A stretch of 64,000 bases of DNA from an uncultured Thiothrix sp. GTDB lineage: Bacteria; Pseudomonadota; Gammaproteobacteria; Thiotrichales; Thiotrichaceae. The notes beneath the pieces are model-generated. The model was not told the origin of the DNA. It did not search any database and worked only from the letters and a program-made list of their open reading frames with translations. Position numbers and translations under genes: made by a program. The DNA lies in contig NZ_CALMZC010000039.1 of NCBI RefSeq assembly GCF_937873765.1, forward strand, positions 124,001-188,000, written 5' to 3'. Positions 25,494-33,100 of this stretch are shown here, piece by piece; the stretch's first letter is position 1, and every line of letters begins with the position of its first letter.

Positions 25494-27803
25494 TTAAAAC
25501 GCTCCTGGTTGAATACCTTTTATTTGCTGACTGAGTTTGAAGATCAACTCTTCTTTAGCTATTAAGTTTTTATCTTTCATCGTCAACTGTTGATTGAGTT
25601 GTTGAATCATTTGTTCTTTCAGTTGAATCACTTTTTCCCGTTGCTCAACAAGCTGCTGATAAGGTTTAGTATCTTCAGACGTTGCTGTGCTGACTTTCTG
25701 AGCCTGCAGTTGTTCAGATATATGTTTCAAATCCACTAACACGCGTTTTTTCCAAGCTTCTTGATCGGTAGGGCGATAGGCTATCAACTGCCTTGCAAGA
25801 TCACGCAGGTATTCAACTAGTTCAGTATGGCGCTGCTGTTGTAGTTCATTAGTACCTTGTCCGAGTTGCTCGTTCAGATCTTGAAGTTGATCAAGCAGAA
25901 TCGCGAGTTTATCTTGGCCGCCTTCAATATTGCTTTGTTTGATTAGCTCACTATGCTGTTCTATCTGCCCCATAACCTGTTGTTGTTGCGCTTGAGTTTG
26001 CTGGCGTTGTTGTAAATCTTGATGATAAAGCTCAGTGAGAGCTGCAAGCTTCTCTTGATAATGAGTGTATTGTTGCTGCATTAACGCTTCAATCATTTTA
26101 GCAATCAGCTTCAACTGACGTTGTTGATCACCAATTAATTGCTGTGCTTCGGTGCGAACTTGCTCAAACGTTTGATTGATATATTGTTCAGAGCGCTCCA
26201 CTAGAGCTTGACGATGCGTTTGCTCTTGGCTCGTTAACGTATGGAAAGAAACTAACTGCTCATTGAGTTGTACCACCAATTGATTACGTTGCTGCTCTAA
26301 CTGCTGCAGTTTCACATCACGCTCTGCCAATTGATTTTCATGCGCTTGTTGTTGAGCGATTTGCTTTTTTAACTGTGCCTCTTCTTCCATCAACTGCGTG
26401 GCTAGGCTATTCAACTGCTGTTCTTTTTGCTGCAGTTGTTCGGTTTTTTGCTGCACTTCTTGAGTACGTTGTTGTAGTTTCATATCGTGTTCAACCAGCA
26501 ACTTTTTGCGTTGATCAAGTAATTCATTCAGTTGCTGAATAGTTGTATCGCGTTGGTGCAGCAGTGCGTCTTTGGTCTGTACAGTTTGTTGGATTTGGCT
26601 AAATTGTTCATGTTGTTGCTGCAAATAAGCTTGCAATTGATCAACTTGCTGCTGGTGTGTAGCCATTTGCTGTTGCTGCGAGTGAGTGCGCTGATGGATC
26701 AGCTCGAGTTGACGGACTAACTCAGCAATTTGCGTATCCCGCTTGCTTAGTTCTCGGTCACGCTCTTGCAACTGCATAAATTGAGCGCTGATTTGTGTAT
26801 CCCGCTGTGTAAGTTGTTGGCTGTGATGAGTAATCGCTTGTTCGAGCACTAGCAGTTGTTGGTCTTTTTCAATCAGCAATTTCTCGCGTTGCTCTAGCAT
26901 CTGATGGTATTGCATCGCATTTTGTTCTTTCTCATGCAAGATGCGGGTTTGCGCAAAGAGTTGTTCATTACGAATGCTGATGTGCTCGATTTTTTGCTTG
27001 ATGAGTTGATCACGTTCTTTCAGTTGCTCATCGCGTTCACGCAGCGATTCGTCGCGTTGTTGCAGTTGTTGATGGGCTTCTTGTAAATATTGATCTAATT
27101 CTAACAGTTGCTGCTGAGTTTCTTGGAGCAGGGTATCACGCAGGCTGATTTGCTCATCGCGTGCTGCAATAATTTTTTTCTGTTCATGCTGTTTGTGCTG
27201 ATAAGACAAAACCCACTGATTAACCTCATGGAGTTGACGCTCATATTCATTTAAGGAGCTGTCACGGCGGGTGATCTGTTTATCGCGATTTTCTAATTCA
27301 CGGTCGCGCTTTTCTAAATGCCGTTCTTTCTCTTCTAATAAACGGTCACGCTGCTTGATCTGTTCCTCACGTTCACGCAGAATTTTTTCACTTTGAAAGG
27401 TATTCTTTTCAACTTCGTGTAAGCGTTTTTCCAGTTCACGAATTAGTTGCTCACGCGAACGAATGGCTTCATCGCGTTCTTTAATAATCCGTTCACGTTC
27501 TACTAAGCGCTGTTCATATTGCTCAGCTTTACTTTGATAAGCCTGATCAGCCGTCTGATTTTTTTGCAGAATTTGCTCTTTACTGTGAATTTGTTGCTCA
27601 CGCAAAGCCAATGCACGCTCTAAATCTTCAATGACAGTATCGCGATTGTGTAAGCGCGTAGTAAGTTGCTTCGCTTGCTCACGTAAGCTTTGCGTTTCGT
27701 CCTGAAAACTATTAATTAAACTCAGCAGACTCTGCCGGTCTTCATTGGTCAGGAAGCGATTGCCACTGATTTTTTCTAGCAAGGCGGTGTGATCTATGCT
27801 CAT
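25494..27803 (-). CDS. Large cytoplasmic coiled-coil protein
   Basis: 769 aa, family not recognised. From about residue 35 to 480 it is almost uninterrupted coiled coil with a frequent seven-residue pattern around R/K-E-R-D-x-x-L/I (ERERIIKERDEAIRSREQLI, LRERDEQLKERDQLIKQK). It then becomes strikingly Gln-rich (QQKTEQLQQKEQQLNSLA). No signal peptide, membrane helix or nucleotide motif was found. The C-terminus has a short globular-looking stretch (DLARQLIAYRPTDQEAWKK). It is convergent with hrcA (three bases apart) and divergent from rpoH. It could be a filament or scaffold protein, but function is unknown. Confidence 0.8.
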   Translation of the reverse strand: MSIDHTALLEKISGNRFLTNEDRQSLLSLINSFQDETQSLREQAKQLTTRLHNRDTVIEDLERALALREQQIHSKEQILQKNQTADQAYQSKAEQYEQRLVERERIIKERDEAIRSREQLIRELEKRLHEVEKNTFQSEKILREREEQIKQRDRLLEEKERHLEKRDRELENRDKQITRRDSSLNEYERQLHEVNQWVLSYQHKQHEQKKIIAARDEQISLRDTLLQETQQQLLELDQYLQEAHQQLQQRDESLRERDEQLKERDQLIKQKIEHISIRNEQLFAQTRILHEKEQNAMQYHQMLEQREKLLIEKDQQLLVLEQAITHHSQQLTQRDTQISAQFMQLQERDRELSKRDTQIAELVRQLELIHQRTHSQQQQMATHQQQVDQLQAYLQQQHEQFSQIQQTVQTKDALLHQRDTTIQQLNELLDQRKKLLVEHDMKLQQRTQEVQQKTEQLQQKEQQLNSLATQLMEEEAQLKKQIAQQQAHENQLAERDVKLQQLEQQRNQLVVQLNEQLVSFHTLTSQEQTHRQALVERSEQYINQTFEQVRTEAQQLIGDQQRQLKLIAKMIEALMQQQYTHYQEKLAALTELYHQDLQQRQQTQAQQQQVMGQIEQHSELIKQSNIEGGQDKLAILLDQLQDLNEQLGQGTNELQQQRHTELVEYLRDLARQLIAYRPTDQEAWKKRVLVDLKHISEQLQAQKVSTATSEDTKPYQQLVEQREKVIQLKEQMIQQLNQQLTMKDKNLIAKEELIFKLSQQIKGIQPGAF

Positions 27804-27926
27804 GGGCTTATTGTTATTGTGGTCTTAAGTAGAGATTCTAACAGGTTTAACTAAATATAAAATTAAACAGAATCAAGCGGTTTGTTTTATAGGATTAAGC
27901 GTCTGTGTAGTGAACTCGTGCAAGCA

Positions 27927-27953
27927 TTAGCACTCTAAGTAGAAGAGTGCTAA
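27927..27953. promoter_or_regulatory. CIRCE operator upstream of rpoH
   Basis: Perfect inverted repeat TTAGCACTC (27927-27935), nine-base spacer, GAGTGCTAA (27945-27953): the textbook CIRCE arrangement bound by HrcA. It sits 36 bases before the rpoH ATG, in the expected 5' leader position. hrcA is encoded 2.4 kb upstream. The nearest other start is the divergent coiled-coil gene, 123 bases away. Confidence 0.9.
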
Positions 27954-27988
27954 CATACCATTTAATGATTAATAGGAGAGCAACTTAT

Positions 27989-28852
27989 ATGACACAAGCC
28001 CTAACGCTACGTGGACAGACTTTGCCTTCCCCCGTTGGAAGTTTAGAGAGTTATATCCACGCCATTCATGCCATTCCAGTATTGGAGGCTGAAGAGGAGC
28101 GTGAGTTGGCGATAAGCCTGCGCCAAGATAATAATCTTGAAGCGGCTCGGCAGTTAATTTTGCACAATTTACGCTTCGTGGTGAAAGTTGCGCGTGGTTA
28201 CAATGGCTATGGTTTACCTTTAAGTGACTTAGTCCAAGAAGGTAACGTCGGTCTCATGAAAGCTGTTAAACGCTTCGATCCTGAAATGAATGTACGCCTG
28301 ATTTCCTTTGCAGTGCATTGGATTCGTGCTGAAATTCATGAATTCATTTTGCGCAACTGGAAGATAGTTAAAGTCGCGACCACCAAAGCACAGCGTAAAC
28401 TGTTCTTTAATTTGCGCAGTAGCAAGGCACGTTTAGGTTGGTTATCGAATGACCAAGCTCAAGAGGTTGCCAATGATTTGGGGGTAAGTAAAGCTGATGT
28501 TCTCGAAATGGAACAGCGTTTAGGCTCCCAAGATGTATCTTTTGATCTATCTAATGACCATGATGAGGATGAGCGTTTTTATTCGCCAAGTCAGTACTTA
28601 GCGGCTGAATCTGCTGATCCTGCTGAAACTTTAGAAGCAGAGGAATGGGAAACCTATACCCACGATCGTTTTGAAGAAGCGCTAGCGAATTTAGATGCGC
28701 GTAGTAAAGACATCTTGGTTAGTCGTTGGTTGGCGGATGAAAAAGCCACTTTACAAGATTTAGCAGATAAATATGGAGTTTCTGCTGAGCGGATTCGTCA
28801 GCTTGAGAATGTAGCGGTGAAAAAGCTGCGTACTGCTGTTGGCGAGTTCTAA
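27989..28852 (+). CDS. rpoH: RNA polymerase heat-shock sigma factor RpoH (sigma-32)
   Basis: 287 aa from ATG 27989, with AGGAGAG eight bases upstream. A GTG at 27947 lies inside CIRCE and is rejected. Region 2 has [20 protein letters not shown] and [20 protein letters not shown]. The RpoH-specific box is present as QRKLFFNLR. Region 4 has [27 protein letters not shown]. RpoH directs transcription of heat-shock genes such as clpB in this window. The upstream CIRCE predicts HrcA repression of the sigma factor itself. A strong terminator follows. Confidence 0.97.
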   Translation: MTQALTLRGQTLPSPVGSLESYIHAIHAIPVLEAEEERELAISLRQDNNLEAARQLILHNLRFVVKVARGYNGYGLPLSDLVQEGNVGLMKAVKRFDPEMNVRLISFAVHWIRAEIHEFILRNWKIVKVATTKAQRKLFFNLRSSKARLGWLSNDQAQEVANDLGVSKADVLEMEQRLGSQDVSFDLSNDHDEDERFYSPSQYLAAESADPAETLEAEEWETYTHDRFEEALANLDARSKDILVSRWLADEKATLQDLADKYGVSAERIRQLENVAVKKLRTAVGEF

Positions 28853-28875
28853 ACGATGACTTGCTAGTAATTTAA

Positions 28876-28900
28876 AAGGCCGCATTAAGCGGCCTTTTTT
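28876..28900. terminator. Terminator of rpoH (bidirectional shape)
   Basis: AAGGCCGC (28876-28883) pairs with GCGGCCTT (28889-28896) and runs into TTTTTT; on the other strand the AAAA before the stem gives a T run. It can serve rpoH and the small gene at 28918 on the minus strand. Confidence 0.9.
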
Positions 28901-28917
28901 ATATCCGTTTCTAAGAC

Positions 28918-29016
28918 TTAGCTAAAAAAAGCAACCGATAAAAAGCTAAACCACGACCAAGCAATCAGCAACCAAACCAGCAGCATGGGAATGCCAAATT
29001 CCAAATCAAGTTTCAT
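28918..29016 (-). CDS. Single-helix micro-protein A (32 aa)
   Basis: ATG at 29016, TAA at 28918-28920. The product is one hydrophobic helix: a short polar start (MKLDLE), FGIPMLL, and a tail AWSWFSFLSVAFFS. It is a clear paralogue of the next micro-protein 138 bp upstream: both contain G-[IL]-P-M, A-W-x-W-F-S-F and S-V-x-F-F-S at the same distance. The shared ends with different codons argue for a protein-coding gene. CGGAATT precedes the ATG and AGGA lies slightly further up. A palindrome TTATCA-N8-TGATAA (29041-29060) is upstream. Function unknown; an accessory subunit of a respiratory membrane complex is a possibility. Confidence 0.7.
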   Translation of the reverse strand: MKLDLEFGIPMLLVWLLIAWSWFSFLSVAFFS

Positions 29017-29092
29017 AATTCCGTGTTCCTATCATCATCGTTATCAAGGACAAATGATAAACAAAGCGACTTGATAGAACAAGCGCAAACAG

Positions 29093-29122
29093 AAAAGCCC
29101 TACTAAGTATGCTTAGTAGGGC
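29093..29122 (-). terminator. Terminator between the two micro-protein genes
   Basis: GCCCTACTAAG (29097-29107) pairs perfectly with CTTAGTAGGGC (29112-29122); read on the minus strand it is followed by TTTT (29096-29093). It ends micro-protein B, so A needs read-through or its own promoter. Confidence 0.85.
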
Positions 29123-29153
29123 AAGTGGAACTCTTTAGGTTTGGACGAAAACC

Positions 29154-29249
29154 TTAAGAGAAAAACACCACGGAGAAGAAGCTAAACCATGCCCATGCAA
29201 CTAAAGCCACGATGAGCGCCATTGGCAAACCATAATCAAAACTTAGCAT
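29154..29249 (-). CDS. Single-helix micro-protein B (31 aa)
   Basis: ATG at 29249, TAA at 29154-29156, with AGGA six bases before the start. Composition: MLSFDY, GLPMALIV, then AWAWFSFFSVVFFS. It shares the G-L/I-P-M and A-W-x-W-F-S-F...V-x-F-F-S pattern with micro-protein A. It carries its own strong terminator. Two FNR/ANR-type boxes lie 66-139 bases upstream, which suggests induction or repression by oxygen limitation. I know no matching named family. Too short for usual gene callers. Confidence 0.72.
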   Translation of the reverse strand: MLSFDYGLPMALIVALVAWAWFSFFSVVFFS

Positions 29250-29314
29250 TGTGCAGTCCTGTCTAAATAATGAAGTAATGCTTAAGAGTTTGTATGATCT
29301 GCTGACAGGGCTTT

Positions 29315-29328
29315 TTGATATGCGTCAA
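29315..29328. promoter_or_regulatory. FNR/ANR-type box TTGAT-ATGC-GTCAA
   Basis: Matches the ANR form TTGAT-N4-[AG]TCAA exactly. It is 66 bases upstream of the micro-protein B start and 172 bases upstream of the HNH gene on the other strand, so it could control either. Confidence 0.55.
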
Positions 29329-29374
29329 AACTCTCCAGTTATCAGCTTTAAACTAGTTAAAACTTACAGGCTAT

Positions 29375-29388
29375 TTGATTTATATCAG
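29375..29388. promoter_or_regulatory. Second FNR/ANR-type box TTGAT-TTAT-ATCAG
   Basis: Nine of ten half-site bases match TTGAT-N4-ATCAA. It is 60 bp from the first box. Two boxes in one 250-base intergenic region strengthen the case for a regulated divergent promoter. Confidence 0.45.
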
Positions 29389-29499
29389 GAATTGGACACT
29401 ATCTAATTGCACTATGCAAACTAACAACAAGGCGCTTATCACAATCTAGTCACCTAAGCGTGCTACGGTGGTAGCGCCAACCAATCAGGAGTTAAGTTC

Positions 29500-30090
29500 A
29501 TGACGAACTTGCAGCAACTAATTTTGCGAACGGATATTAGCGGAATGCCTTTGGAATGGATTCATTTCCAAACAGCGGTCAAGCTTTATTACGCTAAACA
29601 AGTGGCTTATACCTGTGGTAGTTCGCTGTTACAGGTACATGGCGGGATTAATGCACGCACAGGTTTACGCAGCGAATTAGTCCTAAATTCCATTATTGCC
29701 ACTTATGGCAGTAAACAAGGCTTATTCGGTGAGTCTTATGTGCCACCTTTAAATAATCCGACTTTATTCCGTCGGGATAATCATCTGTGTTTATACTGCG
29801 GTGGGCATTTTAGTGCACATGATTTATCTCGTGATCACGTCATTCCGATTGTCAAAGGTGGAAGAGATCATTGGACAAATGTGGTTACAGCCTGCAAGCA
29901 ATGCAATAGTAATAAAGGTGGACGCACGCCTGAGCAAGCGAATATGCCCTTATTAGCAGTACCGTTTCAACCTACTTATGTTGAGTATGTGTTTTTGCAA
30001 GGCAGGAGTATTTTAGCCGATCAAATGGAGTTCTTGAGTGCACATTTTCCGCGTACTAGTAGTTTACGGAAGCGCTGTTTGCAGTCCTAA
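29500..30090 (+). CDS. HNH endonuclease family protein
   Basis: 196 aa. An HNH domain occupies about residues 90-145: LCLYCGGHF (first Cys pair), DHVIPIVKGGRDHWTNVV (catalytic His and support), ACKQCNSNKGGRTPEQA (second Cys pair and the Asn). The N-terminal 85 residues are less conserved. Such small HNH proteins are common in proteobacteria, and their substrate is usually unknown; neither a phage context nor a methylase is present here. CAGGAG precedes the ATG. No signal peptide. Confidence 0.9.
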   Translation: MTNLQQLILRTDISGMPLEWIHFQTAVKLYYAKQVAYTCGSSLLQVHGGINARTGLRSELVLNSIIATYGSKQGLFGESYVPPLNNPTLFRRDNHLCLYCGGHFSAHDLSRDHVIPIVKGGRDHWTNVVTACKQCNSNKGGRTPEQANMPLLAVPFQPTYVEYVFLQGRSILADQMEFLSAHFPRTSSLRKRCLQS

Positions 30091-30120
30091 AAAAAGATAA
30101 AGGCTTTGAGCCTTTATCTT
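30089..30120. terminator. Hairpin between the HNH gene and the convergent surface-protein gene
   Basis: AAGATAAAGGCT (30094-30105) pairs with AGCCTTTATCTT (30109-30120), loop of three. On the minus strand it is followed by a T run, so it mainly terminates the 30150 gene and also lies directly after the HNH stop. Confidence 0.85.
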
Positions 30121-30149
30121 CATTATAGTTAGCTTAATAATCCTAACTA

Positions 30150-33100
30150 TTAATCCACCGTCACGGTAATGACTAAGTTTACAGTCTGGCCGGTGCTTAA
30201 ATTACCTAAATCCCAAATTCCAGTCACTGGATCATAACTTCCTTGCTGTGCCAGTGGAGCAACACCTGTCTTTAAACTCACACCGCTAGGTAATTGGTCA
30301 GTAATTTTTATCTGAGTCGCTGTACTTGGGCCTTGATTCGTCGCGGTTAACTCATAGGTCAAAGTATCGCCACGCTTAGCCGTGCTCGCGCTTAAGATTT
30401 TCGTGAGCTGTACATCAACTAATTTAGGCAGAGTACATTGTTCATCAGGAAAGACATAATTCGTTGGAACGATTAAGTCTTGGCGGCTCGTATCGGTTTG
30501 ATTATGTAACCAATAAACTTCAGTGATGCTATATTGAGTTTGACCATTTGCACCTTGAGTTCTGTCTAAAATTAACTGACCTAAGGCTTTCATGGCGATT
30601 TTCTGGCTGGCTGTCCAAGCAGTGTCATCAATAGCTGTTTCAACTTTGCTATAGTCTTCATTCCAGTTGGTGTAATACCAGACTAGATTTTGTAAGAGGG
30701 TATCGAGGCTTTGCGTGGCAGTACCAAACTCGGTTTTGACACTGGCTAAGACTTCAAGATCACCTAAAGCGCTGAACAAGCGTCTTAAATGATCAATTCG
30801 CGTAGCACTCAAGCTTTGACGGTCTGAAGCATTGACTTTGAACCGATCATCCACGATTGGATCAGCGTCTTGCTTCTCTAGGCAGAAGCCAATCAGATTA
30901 AGATCACCAACTTCCACATTGTAAGCATTAGGATGATGCCAAGGGCTAGTACCATACGCAGGCATGATCGCTTGGCTGCCCATAGGAACTAACGGTGCGG
31001 TACATTGCGCATGGAATAAACCCACATCGTAACTATAGTCGGTAGCAGTCAGATTAATATCTTTAATGACAAACTGATTCGCAATTCCAGTGACTACTGC
31101 ATCTGAGTCTAATAAATCACCAGTGGTATCTGCAGGGCTTAAAACCCAGTTATTGGGAGCGGTGAATTTTAAGCAGTAACTAGTATTGACTAGGTTATTA
31201 AACTCATACCAACCCGTTTTAGTCGTCATGGTGTTAGCGATTTCAGAGCCGGTACAAGTGGCGTTGTCATAGAGTGCTACTGAGATTTGATCAATCCCCG
31301 CTTCATTTGCATCTTGGATTCCATCCATATCTTGGTCATACCAGACATAGTTGCCGAGGCTAAAATTGGGTTTAAAGCCAAAATCAAAGCCTTGGTTGTC
31401 CTTACCAGTGCTATCTGCGGTAAAATCAATGCTAGCAAGTCCGCTATTAAAGCTGGCATCATTGTCTTTGAGATCTGTGACACGATCATTGCTAGAGTCC
31501 CCCTCTGCATTTGTGCTAGTGAGTGGATAATTCACTAAATTGGCTTCATTAGGATCAATGCTCAGTGTACAACTCGCACCTGATAGTAGAACGTTGGCTG
31601 CATTGCCGCCGGCCAAATTACTGAATTGATATAAGCCGGCTTCATTTTCTGGTGTAGAGGCATTATCAGCTAAGGTAGTCGTGGTAACTGACTTAGTGCC
31701 ACATTGAAGTTTAACTTGTACTCCCGGAATTCCAGTTTCATTAGGATCTTGCAGACCATCACCGTTGGTATCTAACCAAACAAAATTACCGATAGCATTT
31801 GGCACAATCGTCACGCTCACATCATTGGCGATGACTTGTAACGACAGTTCAGGAACCCGCCCACCAAAGTTATTGGTGTAGATATCACCCGTTGAAGCTG
31901 CAGTCACTTTGCCATTAGCATCAAGGTCAGGCGTACCACCGATATTGCCTGTTGGGCTTAATTGTACTAACACTGATTTGCCGCCAGCAGCTCCTGTTAA
32001 AGCGGGTGTAGTGAAGCGCAGACCAGTAATCGATTCAGGGGTTAAAGCACCACAGCTCAGTGGAGCAAGGCTGGTGCAAGCAGTCCATGGAGTAGCGCCT
32101 GTCCCAGAAACATTACCACCAGCATATTTATTACCATTGTTCACATACATCAGATAACACAAGTCACCTGCTGCGGGAATTTTGCCTGAGGGTTGATTGC
32201 TCTCATGGCAAGGATCTTGTTGTATGCTGTTAGACGCAGCATTAGTTGCATAGAACACTTCGCTATGGCTAGCCGTGACTTTGCTTACCGCATAAATACC
32301 GTTGAATTTGCTGCTTGGGTGGCGGGTGCTCGCTAGACCACTGGAGTTTTGCCCACTACCATCATTGTTATAAGGCAAAATATCAATGAAATCGCCGCTA
32401 CTATAATCTTCTCCACCTAAGTTGGTATATACCAACTCAAACTCGAATGGTTCATTCCGCCCATGGATTGGATAATCAACGTCTTTGAAGACATCTAAGC
32501 CAAAGTTAGCCAAGATATTCAGTTGATATTTTACCTTAACAGGATCACTAGCTGTATCAGCATCACTGCCATCAACACCAATGTCTGAAGTGAGTGTGGC
32601 ATTATTGATAAAAGTACCAGTGGTTAGTTTTGGATCTACGTCTACGCTATAGCGGATCATGGGGAGTTGGTCACCCGTATTCACATCCGCAAAATCCCAT
32701 TTTAATGAGCGCAGGGCGGTATTTTCTGCTGAACTTAAACTGACGCTAGGAGTAGAGGCTAAATAGTCGGCACGATTTAACCAAGTTGTACCTCCATCCA
32801 CGGAGAATCGTTCAGAGCCAAGTACGTAATCAGTACCGACAGGTAGGCTATCCGTTAAAGTTGCCGTGGTGATACTCGGGTTCCAACTGCCGAAGACTTG
32901 AGGCTTTAGAATGAACTGTACCCGGTCACCCCCCCTTACGACTTTGAGACCGCGTGGCTCAGTGTATTTTTCCAAGGCAATGGAAGAGGGGACAATTACA
33001 ACCCGATCTGCATCGTAGCCAGCATAAGAGAAGCCTGCATTATCAGGATCAATCGAAATACCACTCATATCCTTCCAAGCACCCCAAGTACCTGTAGAGC

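Noticed and set aside
27947-27988. GTG start giving rpoH 14 extra residues
   Set aside because: The codon is inside the CIRCE palindrome and has no ribosome binding site; ATG 27989 has AGGAGAG and matches the family.
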